Of a DNA stretch of 64,000 nucleotides, positions 35,398 to 43,539 are shown piece after piece (the first letter of the stretch is position 1; every line of letters starts with the position of its first letter). The DNA comes from Rhizobacter sp. Its GTDB lineage: Bacteria; Pseudomonadota; Gammaproteobacteria; Burkholderiales; Burkholderiaceae_C. The translations under genes and the position numbers were made by a program. The notes below the pieces were generated by a model. It did not search any database. It was not told the origin of the DNA and was given only the letters and a program-made list of their open reading frames with translations. Where the stretch lies: assembly GCA_025350965.1 (NCBI GenBank), contig JANXWV010000124.1:52068-116067 (forward strand), in the 5' to 3' direction.

Positions 35398-36108
35398 TCA
35401 AACGTGGACCAGCGTGCCTTCGTCCTCACCCGCAACGACACGCTTGAGCGCACCACTCTTGAAGATGCTGAACACCCGGATCGGCAGCTTCTGGTCGCGG
35501 CACAGCGCGAATGCGGTGGCATCGAGCACTTGCAGGTTCTTGGTGATGGCTTCGTCGAAGGTGATGCTTCGGTAGCGGGTGGCTGTCGGGTCTTTCTTCG
35601 GGTCGGCGGTGTAGACACCGTCGACCTTGGTTGCCTTCAGCACGATCTGCGCGCCGATCTCGGCACCGCGCAGCGCAGCAGCCGTGTCGGTGGTGAAGAA
35701 AGGGTTGCCGGTGCCGGCCGCGAAGACCACGACCTTGCCTTCTTCGAGGTACTGCAGCGCCTTCGGCCGCACATACGGCTCGACGACCTGCTCGATGCCG
35801 ATGGCCGACATCACGCGCGCGACCATCCCCTCCTGGCGCATCGTGTCGGCGAGTGCCAGCGCGTTCATCACCGTCGCAAGCATCCCCATGTAGTCGGCGG
35901 TGGCACGGTCCATTCCGACCGAGCCGCCAGCCACGCCGCGGAAGATGTTGCCGCCGCCGATGACCACAGCAACTTCGCAGCCCATCTGCGTCACTTCCTG
36001 CACCTCGCGCACGATGCGCACGATGGTCGCCCGGTTGATGCCGTAGGCGTCGTCGCCCATCAGCGCTTCACCGGACAGTTTCAGCAGGATGCGTTTGTAG
36101 GCGGGCAT
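35398..36108 (-). CDS. pyrH: Uridylate kinase
   Basis: It phosphorylates UMP to UDP; a hexameric amino-acid-kinase-fold enzyme regulated by GTP and UTP in bacteria. The 236-residue protein shows [45 protein letters not shown] and [19 protein letters not shown], all conserved. It follows tsf after an 89-base gap. Confidence 0.98.
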   Translation of the reverse strand: MPAYKRILLKLSGEALMGDDAYGINRATIVRIVREVQEVTQMGCEVAVVIGGGNIFRGVAGGSVGMDRATADYMGMLATVMNALALADTMRQEGMVARVMSAIGIEQVVEPYVRPKALQYLEEGKVVVFAAGTGNPFFTTDTAAALRGAEIGAQIVLKATKVDGVYTADPKKDPTATRYRSITFDEAITKNLQVLDATAFALCRDQKLPIRVFSIFKSGALKRVVAGEDEGTLVHV

Positions 36109-36197
36109 GCAGCAGGCTCCTCGGGTGTTTGGCGGCTTGGCCGGTCGGCAAGTCTAACGGCCGGGCGAGGGCAGCAATTTGCCCCGGCGGCGCGAAC

Positions 36198-37115
36198 TCA
36201 GGCGCCCTTGGCTGCAGCCACTTGCGCCGCCACTTCGGCCGCGAAGTCGTCGACCTTCTTCTCGATGCCTTCGCCCACCACGAACATCGTGAAGCCCTTG
36301 ACCGTGGTCGCGCGCTCCTTGAGCATCTGCTCAACCGTCTGCTTGTCGTTCTTGACAAAGGCCTGGTTGAAAAGGCTCACTTCCTTCAGGTACTTCGCAA
36401 CCGACCCTTCGATGCGCTTGGCAACGATCTCGGGCGACTGGGGCGTCTTGCCTGCAGCCTTGGCCACCTCGGCATCTTCGGCAGCCTTTTGCGACGCGAC
36501 CGAGCGCTCGGTCTCGATCAATTTGGCCGGAACGTCGGCCGACGAAAGCGCCACCGGCTTCATTGCCGCCACGTGCATGGCCACATCCTTGGCTGCCACA
36601 TCGTCGCCCTCGAACTCGACCATCACGCCGATGCGCGTGCCGTGCAAATAGCTCGCGAGCTTGGCGCCTTCATAGCGCTTGAAGCGGCGGATCGACATGT
36701 TCTCGCCGATGGTGCCGATCAGACCCTTGCGCACGTCTTCGAGCGTCGGGCCGTACCCGTCTTGGGTGTACGGCAGTGCCGACAGCGCGGCCACGTCGGC
36801 CGGGTTGTTCTCGGCCACGAGTTGCGCGCAGGCCTTTGCCAGTGCCAGGAACATGTCGTTCTTCGACGTGAAGTCGGTTTCGCAGTTCACCTCGACCAGG
36901 GCGCCCGCGTGGCCCGCGACCGCCACTGCGACCACGCCTTCGGCCGTGATGCGCGAAGCGGCCTTGCCGGCCTTGCTGCCGAGCTTGACGCGCAGCAACT
37001 CTTCGGCGCGCTCCATGTTGCCTTCTGCCTCGGTCAACGCCTTCTTGCATTCCATCATCGGCGCGTCGGTCTTGGCGCGCAGTTCGCCGACCATGCTTGC
37101 AGTGATTGCAGCCAT
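36198..37115 (-). CDS. tsf: Elongation factor Ts
   Basis: This guanine-nucleotide exchange factor recycles EF-Tu. It has 305 residues; the N-terminal UBA-like domain has [19 protein letters not shown] and the core has [18 protein letters not shown], the signature TDFV-type contact motif. It is separated from rpsB by 188 bases that hold a terminator-like hairpin and three 24-bp repeats, which may set its level relative to S2. Confidence 0.98.
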   Translation of the reverse strand: MAAITASMVGELRAKTDAPMMECKKALTEAEGNMERAEELLRVKLGSKAGKAASRITAEGVVAVAVAGHAGALVEVNCETDFTSKNDMFLALAKACAQLVAENNPADVAALSALPYTQDGYGPTLEDVRKGLIGTIGENMSIRRFKRYEGAKLASYLHGTRIGVMVEFEGDDVAAKDVAMHVAAMKPVALSSADVPAKLIETERSVASQKAAEDAEVAKAAGKTPQSPEIVAKRIEGSVAKYLKEVSLFNQAFVKNDKQTVEQMLKERATTVKGFTMFVVGEGIEKKVDDFAAEVAAQVAAAKGA

Positions 37116-37185
37116 CTTGAAATCTCCGTGTTTGGCGTCTCGGGTGCGGCGCGTCAGGCGCTGCCGGAGTTCGAGACGTTGGTGG

Positions 37186-37210
37186 AAAAAAGGGGCTGTG
37201 ACAGCCCCTT
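37186..37210 (-). terminator. Rho-independent terminator/attenuator between rpsB and tsf
   Basis: On the minus strand a perfect palindrome with 10-base arms (AAGGGGCTGT, one base, ACAGCCCCTT; 37190-37210) is followed by a run of T (the plus-strand A run at 37186-37191). It lies 70-100 bases before the tsf start, in a block where downstream genes must still be expressed. Partial termination is therefore more likely than a full stop. Confidence 0.8.
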
Positions 37211-37227
37211 GTTCATGGCCCGTCGTC

Positions 37228-37289
37228 TGCCGCGAGGCAAAACTGGGCGTTTGCCGCGAGGCAAAACTGAGAGTTTGCCGCGAGGCAAA
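37228..37289. repeat. Three 24-bp tandem units, each a small palindrome
   Basis: The core tgccgcgaggcaaa begins at 37228, 37252 and 37276, an exact 24-base period. Each unit contains TTTGCC-GCGA-GGCAAA (the first unit with CTGCC on the left), a 6-bp stem with a 4-base loop. The array ends 14 bases before the rpsB stop codon region and 17 bases from the terminator hairpin. On the minus strand it is transcribed as three successive hairpins downstream of rpsB. Confidence 0.85.
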
Positions 37290-37303
37290 CGGGGCTCAAC
37301 GCA

Positions 37304-38050
37304 TCAGGCCGCTTCGTTGACTTCGACGAATTCGTCGCCGCCGGCCGCTACCGCGTGCACCACCTCGTTGGCGGCGTTGGCGCGGCCTTCGAGCACCGCA
37401 TCGGCCACGGCCTTCGCGTACAGCGCTACGGCCTTCGACGAGTCGTCGTTGCCCGGGATCACGTAGTCGATACCTTCGGGCGAATGGTTCGAGTCAACGA
37501 TGCCGATGATCGGAATGCCGAGCTTCTTGGCTTCGAGAATCGCGATCTTGTGGTAGCCGACGTCGATCACGAACATGGCGTCGGGCAGCGCGCTCATGTC
37601 TTGAATGCCGCCCATGTCTTTCTCGAGCTTTGCCATGTCGCGCTGGAACATCAGCGCTTCCTTCTTGATGCGGATTTCGGTACCGGCCTCGACCTGCGCT
37701 TTCATGTCCTTCAGCTTCTTCAGCGAACCCTTGACCGTCTTGAAGTTGGTCATCATGCCGCCGAGCCAGCGCTGGTCGACGTAGGGCATGCCCGCGCGCT
37801 TGGCTTCCATCGCGATCACGTCGCGGGCCTGGCGCTTGGTACCGATCATCAGGATGGTGCCCCGCTTGGCGGACAGTTGCCGGATGAACTTCATCGCGTC
37901 GTTGAAGAGCGGCTGCGTCTTCTCGAGGTTGATGATGTGGATCTTGTTCCGATGGCCGTAGATGTACGGGGCCATCTTGGGGTTCCAGAAGCGGGTTTGG
38001 TGACCGAAGTGGACACCGGCTTCCAGCATGTCACGCATGGTGATCGTCAT
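37304..38050 (-). CDS. rpsB: 30S ribosomal protein S2
   Basis: This structural protein of the small subunit (binding near the 16S head/body junction with S1) has 248 residues, beginning [20 protein letters not shown], the family signature. [20 protein letters not shown] and [21 protein letters not shown] are conserved. First gene of the long minus-strand block; the 207-bp region upstream is shared with the divergent amidase gene and carries a possible leader. Confidence 0.98.
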   Translation of the reverse strand: MTITMRDMLEAGVHFGHQTRFWNPKMAPYIYGHRNKIHIINLEKTQPLFNDAMKFIRQLSAKRGTILMIGTKRQARDVIAMEAKRAGMPYVDQRWLGGMMTNFKTVKGSLKKLKDMKAQVEAGTEIRIKKEALMFQRDMAKLEKDMGGIQDMSALPDAMFVIDVGYHKIAILEAKKLGIPIIGIVDSNHSPEGIDYVIPGNDDSSKAVALYAKAVADAVLEGRANAANEVVHAVAAGGDEFVEVNEAA

Positions 38051-38257
38051 AGAGACTCCAAAGGTTGGTTCTAGAATCCGGCACGAATTGCGGTAGCTTT
38101 TTCAAAATGAAATCTGCTTGCGCAACACCTTCAATAGCCGGTTCGCGATTTGTCTAGCGCACTCAGTTGAGCGTCGGTAGACCATTTGCCCACCGAGTGC
38201 GGTTGAGCGCCGAGGCGCTGTACCGGCCGGTTAGCCAATCGAGTATAGCACCCACCC
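38051..38257 (-). promoter_or_regulatory. rpsB upstream region with -10 candidate and structured leader
   Basis: On the minus strand TATACT occurs at 38242-38247, a good -10, though no clear -35 box lies at 17 bp; transcription from it would give a leader of about 185 bases before rpsB. Within the leader, CGCACTC (38158-38164) pairs with GAGTGCG (38195-38201), CGGT (38175-38178) pairs with ACCG just inside it, and GCGCC-GA-GGCGC (38208-38219) is another hairpin. gttgagcg also repeats 36 bases apart (38166, 38202). rpsB in E. coli is autoregulated by S2 through its leader; the same use here is inference. TATAGC in the other direction (38244) could serve the amidase. Confidence 0.4.
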
Positions 38258-39625
38258 ATGATCCCAGACCTGATCGCAACCCGCGAGCGCATGCAGCGTG
38301 GCGACACCCGCGCTGCGCTCGAAATGACGGCCAGCCTGGCCAAGGCGCGCAGTGAAACGAACCGCGCAACTTACACCTCACTGAACGCCGATATCGCCTC
38401 CGAAGCCGCCGCGCATGCAGACGCCGCCCATGCGGCCGGCGGCCCGTTGCCGCTGCTTGCTGGCCTGGCCGTCAGCATCAAAGACCTGTTCGACGTGGCG
38501 GGCGAAGTGACGGCTGCCGGCTCGACGGCTCTGGCCAAGCGCCCTGCTGCCCTGCAAGACTGCCCTGCGGTGGCGCGCTTGCGCGCCGCCGGTGCGGCGC
38601 TTCTGGGGCGCACCAACATGTCTGAGTTCGCGTTCTCGGGCGTCGGCATCAACCCGCACCACGGCACGCCCGCCAACCCGGCAGCAGCGCTTGTCGACCC
38701 GACCACGCCGCGCGCTCCCGGTGGCTCTACCTCGGGTGGCGCCACTTCGGTGGCCACGGGCGCGGCATGGGCTGCGCTCGGCTCCGACACCGGTGGCTCG
38801 ATCCGCATTCCGGCCGCGCTGCAAGGGCTGGTCGGGTTCAAGAACACGGCGCGACTGACACCGACCGCAGGTGCGATTCCGCTGTCCACCACGCTCGACA
38901 CGGTCTGCGCCATCACGCGCTCGGTGCGCGACGCGGTGCTGCTGCACGAGGTGCTGGCACAGCGCGTGGTGCGCGTCGCCGAACCGCCGCTGAATCATTT
39001 GCGCTTCGCCGTACCGCGCACGCTGATGCTCGACGGGCTCGATGCGACCGTGACCAGCGCGTTCGCGCGCACGCTCGCGACACTGCGCAAGAGCGGAGCC
39101 CAGGTCGAGGAAATCGACCTGCCGCAACTTGCCGACCTGGCGCGCATCAATGCCGGGGGCGGCTTCGCACCGGTCGAGGCCTGGGCCTGGCACCGCGCGC
39201 TGATGGCCGACTGCGAGGCACAGTACGACCCGCGGGTGGCGCTGCGCATCCGGCGCGGCGCGCAGATGAGCGGCGCCGACTACATCGACCTGTTGCAGGC
39301 GCGGCAGGCCTGGATTGCCCAGATGCTCGGTGCCATGCGCGGTGTCGACGCGATGCTCAGCCCGACCGTGCCCTTCGTGGCGCCGGTGATCGCCCCATTG
39401 GTTGCCGGCGACGACGCGTTCTTCGCTGCCAACGGCGCGTTGCTGCGCAACCCGTCGGTGGTCAACGTGCTCGATGGTTGCGCGCTGTCGCTGCCCTGCC
39501 ATGCGGCGGGTGAACTGCCGGTGGGGTTGATGGTGTGGAGCGGCGCGCTGTGCGACGACGTGGTGCTGGGCGCATCGCTCGCCATCGAAGCCGCGCTCGC
39601 ACCCACGCGCGCCGGCGCTGCCTGA
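38258..39625 (+). CDS. Amidase signature-family hydrolase
   Basis: This Ser-Ser-Lys amidase has 455 residues. The catalytic Lys is in AVSIKDLFDVAG (about 72-83), the cis-Ser in the Gly/Ser-rich PGGSTSGGATSVATG and the nucleophile Ser in GSDTGGSIRIPAALQGLVGFK. The C-terminal domain is typical. It is not GatA: the organism-level partners gatB/gatC are absent nearby and the sequence reads as a stand-alone amidase. The substrate is unknown. It is divergent from rpsB and followed 19 bases later by a D-amino acid dehydrogenase gene, so release and oxidation of an amino-acid amide is conceivable. Confidence 0.9.
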   Translation: MIPDLIATRERMQRGDTRAALEMTASLAKARSETNRATYTSLNADIASEAAAHADAAHAAGGPLPLLAGLAVSIKDLFDVAGEVTAAGSTALAKRPAALQDCPAVARLRAAGAALLGRTNMSEFAFSGVGINPHHGTPANPAAALVDPTTPRAPGGSTSGGATSVATGAAWAALGSDTGGSIRIPAALQGLVGFKNTARLTPTAGAIPLSTTLDTVCAITRSVRDAVLLHEVLAQRVVRVAEPPLNHLRFAVPRTLMLDGLDATVTSAFARTLATLRKSGAQVEEIDLPQLADLARINAGGGFAPVEAWAWHRALMADCEAQYDPRVALRIRRGAQMSGADYIDLLQARQAWIAQMLGAMRGVDAMLSPTVPFVAPVIAPLVAGDDAFFAANGALLRNPSVVNVLDGCALSLPCHAAGELPVGLMVWSGALCDDVVLGASLAIEAALAPTRAGAA

Positions 39626-39644
39626 CGATGCACCGCAGTCCCCC

Positions 39645-40991
39645 ATGAAGGTTGCCGTGATCGGCGCCGGTATCGTCGGCGTGACCACGGCTTACGAGCT
39701 CGCCGCCGACGGCCACCGCGTCAGCGTGTTCGAACGCCGCGGCAGCGTGGCGGCCGAGACGAGCTTTGCCAATGCGGGCGTCATTGCGCCAGGCTACGTC
39801 ACGCCATGGGCCGCACCCGGCATGCCAGCCAAGGTGCTGGGCCACCTGTTGAGCCGGCATGCACCGGTGCGCGTGCGCGCCGGCTTCCCGCCAGGCACGG
39901 TGGCGTGGCTCTGGCAATGGTGGCGCGCATGCAGGCTGCGCACCTACCAGGCGAACCGGCTGCGCATGCAGCGCCTGGCCTGCTACAGCCGTGACCGGCT
40001 TCATGAAGTGACCCGACACCTGCAGCTCGAGTACGAGCGCGCGGACGGCTACCTCGTGTTGCTGCGCAGCGCCAGGGACCAGGCGCTGGTCGAACCGGGC
40101 CTCGCGTCGCTCACCGAACTGGGCACGCGCTTCAGGCTGATCGACGCGGCCCAGTGCCGCGTCATCGAGCCGGGCCTGAGCACCGAGACCGCGCTTCACG
40201 GCGGTATCCACCTGCCCGATGACGAAGTCGGCAACTGCCGCGAGTTCGCCCACTTGTTGCGCCACGAAGCACAGCGCCTCGGTGCGCGTTTTCGCTTCCA
40301 CACCACGGTCGACAAGATCATTCCCGGCCGCCAGCCGCAGCTCGTGCACAGGCACACGCCACCCGACGATCCGGCCATCAACGGCATGCTCCCCACGGCG
40401 CCGCCGCGCGAGGCTCAAGACACACAGCCGATGGCGCTTGCGCCCATCACCGAAGGTTTCGACGCCATCGTCGTCTGTGCAGCGCTCGGGGCGCTGGGCC
40501 TGCTGCGGCCGCACGGCCTGAAGCTCCCGATGCAGGCCGTGCACGGCTACTCGTTGACAGCCCCCCTGCGCCTGCGTGACAGCCACGACAACATCGGCCC
40601 GCGCTCGGCGCTGATGGACGAGCGCTACAAGGTTGCCATCAGCCGGCTCGGCGCGCGGGTGCGCGTGGCCGGCAGCGCCGAGATCGGCGGCTCGCTCGAA
40701 CACCACCACTCCAGCGCCATCGAGACCCTTCACAAGGTGCTGCACGACTGGTTCCCGGGGGCGGCCCGCACCGAACAGGCGCAGGTCTGGAAAGGCGCGC
40801 GCCCGATGCTGCCCGATGGCCCACCGATCCTCGGCGCCAGCGGCATCGACGGCGTGTGGCTGAACCTGGGCCACGGCTCGAGCGGCTGGGCGCTTGCCTG
40901 CGGGTCGGCGCGGCTGCTGGCCGACGGCCTGGCTGGCCGCCCCGCAGCCATCGACACCGACGGGCTGGGCATCGAACGCCTGCGCACCTGA
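39645..40991 (+). CDS. dadA: D-amino acid dehydrogenase (DadA-like FAD oxidoreductase)
   Basis: This membrane-associated flavoprotein of the DAO family deaminates D-amino acids. In its 448 residues the FAD dinucleotide-binding N-terminus is VAVIGAGIVGVTTAYELAADG, followed by ETSFANAGVIAPGYVTPWAAPG, a DadA hallmark. The C-terminal LNLGHGSSGWALACGSARLLADGLAGR is the second FAD-binding segment. An insert of about 35 residues after IIPGRQPQLVHRH (Pro/Thr-rich) is longer than usual. DadX racemase is not adjacent, so the physiological substrate is uncertain. Confidence 0.88.
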   Translation: MKVAVIGAGIVGVTTAYELAADGHRVSVFERRGSVAAETSFANAGVIAPGYVTPWAAPGMPAKVLGHLLSRHAPVRVRAGFPPGTVAWLWQWWRACRLRTYQANRLRMQRLACYSRDRLHEVTRHLQLEYERADGYLVLLRSARDQALVEPGLASLTELGTRFRLIDAAQCRVIEPGLSTETALHGGIHLPDDEVGNCREFAHLLRHEAQRLGARFRFHTTVDKIIPGRQPQLVHRHTPPDDPAINGMLPTAPPREAQDTQPMALAPITEGFDAIVVCAALGALGLLRPHGLKLPMQAVHGYSLTAPLRLRDSHDNIGPRSALMDERYKVAISRLGARVRVAGSAEIGGSLEHHHSSAIETLHKVLHDWFPGAARTEQAQVWKGARPMLPDGPPILGASGIDGVWLNLGHGSSGWALACGSARLLADGLAGRPAAIDTDGLGIERLRT

Positions 40992-41018
40992 CGAGCCGCC
41001 GACCTGCAACACTGCCGC

Positions 41019-42524
41019 ATGAATCCGGTCTTGCCCAGTTCATTGGAACAGCCGCTCTTCGGCGTGGTCGCAACGCGGCTCATCGAGGCCCGTGAAGCTG
41101 CGGCGCGACCGCCCCACGCTTTGATGGACCAAGCCGGCCTCGCAGTCGCACAGCTCGCGATGGCACTGGCTCCACATGCGCGTTGCATCTGGGTGGCGGC
41201 AGGCCCGGGCAACAACGGCGGCGACGGCCTGGAAGCGGCGCGGCACCTTTTGCGCTGGGGCAAGCAGGTGCACGTGAGTCTGATCGGCGACCCGGCTGCA
41301 TTGCCTGCCGACGCAGCGAATGCGCTGCAACGCGCACAGTCCGCGGGCGCGACCATCGGCAGGCGTGACCCACCCGACCTGGCACAGCATGACCTGGCGA
41401 TCGACGCCTTGCTCGGCATCGGCGGGAGGCGTGCACCGCACGGCGCGCTGGCCGAGTCGGTCCGGCAACTCAACGCCCTCGCCTGCCCGGTGCTGGCAGT
41501 GGACGTGCCCTCGGGCCTCAACGCCGACACCGGGCAGCCGCTGGGTGATGCGTGCATCAACGCAGCGCACACGCTTGCCTTGCTGACCCGGAAGCCCGGC
41601 CTTTTCACCGCTTCCGGCCGCGACCACGCGGGGCGAGTGTGGTTCGATGATCTCGGCATCGGCCCGGGTGCGGGCTCGGCCGCTGCAGCCGACGGGCCCC
41701 AGGCTTGGTTGTCTGCGAGCCTTCCGGCCGTGTCGGCCACGGGCCGCCGTCATGCGCAGCACAAGGGCAGCTTCGGCGACGTGGCCATCGTTGGCGGTGC
41801 CGGCGGCATGGCGGGCGCGGGCCTGCTCGCGGCGCGGGCCGCGTTGGCCGCAGGCGCCGGCCGCGTCTTCGTCGAACTTCTCGGCGCCGCGTTGGCCGTC
41901 GACACGCTGCACCCGGAGTTGATGCTGCGCAGTGGGTGGTCAGCCGGGCCGGCCACTTTGATCGGCGCAAGCACCGTCGTGTGCGGCTGCGGTGGCGGCG
42001 ATGCGGTCAAGGCAGTTCTGCCTCGCCTGCTGGCCCTCGCGGCACGCCTCGTGCTGGACGCCGATGCGTTGAACGCCATCGCCACCGATACCGCCCTGCA
42101 AACCCTGCTCGCGCACCGCGCCGCACGGCAGTTGCCGACGGTGCTCACCCCGCACCCGCTGGAAGCAGCCCGCCTGCTGGGCACGGCAACGGCCGAGATC
42201 CAAGGCAACCGCCTGCGCGCGGCGCAATCGCTCGCAGAGCGCTTCGCCTGCTGTGTTGTCTTGAAAGGCTCGGGCAGCGTGATCGCCGCACCCTTCGAGG
42301 CGCCGCGCGTCAACCCGACTGGCAATGCCGCATTGGCCACCGCCGGCACAGGCGATGTGCTGGCCGGCTGGCTTGGCGGGTTGTGGGCGCAGAGCGGGTC
42401 GGCCAGCGGCTTCCAAACCGCCCTGCGCGCCGTTCGTTCGCATGGCGCGGCGGCCGAGCCGCCGCCACCGGGGCCGCTGTGTGCCAGCGCGTTGATCGAC
42501 GCCTTGAGCCGATCAGGCGCTTGA
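41019..42524 (+). CDS. nnr: Bifunctional NAD(P)H-hydrate epimerase / ADP-dependent NAD(P)H-hydrate dehydratase
   Basis: It repairs hydrated NADH and NADPH. The 501-residue fusion has an N-terminal YjeF_N epimerase domain (ALMDQAGLAVAQLA; AAGPGNNGGDGLEAARHL; AVDVPSGLNADTG) and a C-terminal ribokinase-like dehydratase domain starting near residue 235 (HKGSFGDVAIVGGAGGMAGAG). The C-terminal domain carries NPTGNAALATAGTGDVLAGWLGG, with the catalytic GTGDVL. Third gene of a plus-strand run with the amidase and dadA (27-base gap). It converges on the SDR gene. Confidence 0.95.
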   Translation: MNPVLPSSLEQPLFGVVATRLIEAREAAARPPHALMDQAGLAVAQLAMALAPHARCIWVAAGPGNNGGDGLEAARHLLRWGKQVHVSLIGDPAALPADAANALQRAQSAGATIGRRDPPDLAQHDLAIDALLGIGGRRAPHGALAESVRQLNALACPVLAVDVPSGLNADTGQPLGDACINAAHTLALLTRKPGLFTASGRDHAGRVWFDDLGIGPGAGSAAAADGPQAWLSASLPAVSATGRRHAQHKGSFGDVAIVGGAGGMAGAGLLAARAALAAGAGRVFVELLGAALAVDTLHPELMLRSGWSAGPATLIGASTVVCGCGGGDAVKAVLPRLLALAARLVLDADALNAIATDTALQTLLAHRAARQLPTVLTPHPLEAARLLGTATAEIQGNRLRAAQSLAERFACCVVLKGSGSVIAAPFEAPRVNPTGNAALATAGTGDVLAGWLGGLWAQSGSASGFQTALRAVRSHGAAAEPPPPGPLCASALIDALSRSGA

Positions 42525-42549
42525 CGCTTCGGCTTGTGCGCCGGCCGAT

Positions 42550-43458
42550 TCAGCCGAGCGCGCTCATCGCCTTGCCGATCTCGACCGTGCCCTGCGCGGT
42601 ACCGCTCTCGGGCACCGTCTCGTCGTCACGCGCCGAGATGGCGCTGAACTGCGCGGCCACCTGCTCCGCTGCGTCGTTCGGCAACCCGACGAACACGCCG
42701 GGCGTGAGCGTGACGTGGGCGCGCTCGAAGGCGCCGGCGCCGGCGCACAGGATGGCGCGCGTCGGCGCGTCGTCGGCGACCAGTGCCAACAAGCCAGGAG
42801 TCACCGCCTCGGGCTGCAGCAGCTTCAGCACGGCTTCAGGCATCAGGTGCTCGGTCATGCGCGTGGCGGCCGTGGGCGCCAGGCAGTTGACCCGGATGTC
42901 GTTCTTGGCGCCTTCGATGGAGAGCGTCTGCATCAGGCCGACCAGCGCCATCTTGGCCGCGCCGTAGTTCGACTGGCCGAAGTTGCCATACAAGCCGCTC
43001 GACGAGGTCGTCATCACGATGCGGCCGTAGTTCTGCGCGCGCATCACGTCCCACACGGCCTTGCAGCAGTTCACCGCGCCCATCAGATGAACCTCGACGA
43101 CAAGACGGAAGTCGTCGAGCGTCATCTTCGTGAAGCTCTTGTCGCGCAGGATGCCGGCGTTGTTGACCAGGATGTCGATGCGGCCCCACTCGCGCATCGC
43201 CTCATCGACCATCGCCTGCACCGCCGCCGCATCGGTGACCGACGCGCCGCTGGCCATCGCCACGCCGCCCGCCGCGCGGATCTCTTCAACGACAGTCAGC
43301 GCCGCGCTTGGCGTGCCCCCAGTGCCGTCAAGCGTGCCGCCGAGGTCGTTGACCACCACCCTGGCACCGCGCGCGGCGAGCGCCAACGCATGCTGCCGGC
43401 CGAGGCCCCCGCCGGCGCCTGTGACCACGGCCACGCGGCCGTCGAAGCGAATCGTCAT
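42550..43458 (-). CDS. SDR-family 3-hydroxyacyl-CoA dehydrogenase-like oxidoreductase
   Basis: This 302-residue short-chain dehydrogenase has NAD-binding VTGAGGGLGRQHALALAARGA (13-33), VVNDLGGTLDGTGG (typical of the dehydrogenase part of peroxisomal multifunctional enzyme type 2), DILVNNAGILRDKSF and the catalytic Ser...Tyr-x-x-x-Lys as TTSSSGLYGNFGQSNYGAAK. The C-terminal ~50 residues extend beyond the classic SDR fold. A role in (3R)-hydroxyacyl-CoA oxidation or lipid degradation follows from this resemblance; no thioesterase or acyl-CoA genes are adjacent. It lies between nnr (convergent) and rnr (same direction, 81-base gap). Confidence 0.9.
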   Translation of the reverse strand: MTIRFDGRVAVVTGAGGGLGRQHALALAARGARVVVNDLGGTLDGTGGTPSAALTVVEEIRAAGGVAMASGASVTDAAAVQAMVDEAMREWGRIDILVNNAGILRDKSFTKMTLDDFRLVVEVHLMGAVNCCKAVWDVMRAQNYGRIVMTTSSSGLYGNFGQSNYGAAKMALVGLMQTLSIEGAKNDIRVNCLAPTAATRMTEHLMPEAVLKLLQPEAVTPGLLALVADDAPTRAILCAGAGAFERAHVTLTPGVFVGLPNDAAEQVAAQFSAISARDDETVPESGTAQGTVEIGKAMSALG

Positions 43459-43539
43459 CTGAGTCTTTCTGTGTGTTGATGTTGTTGGTGCGGGCTGGTG
43501 TGTTTCCAGCGGCTGCCGGGGGTCCGAATCAGTGGCGCC

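Noticed and set aside
37228..37289. CRISPR interpretation of the three 24-bp repeats
   Set aside because: Only three short units, no regularly sized unique spacers, no cas genes; better explained as palindromic extragenic repeats.
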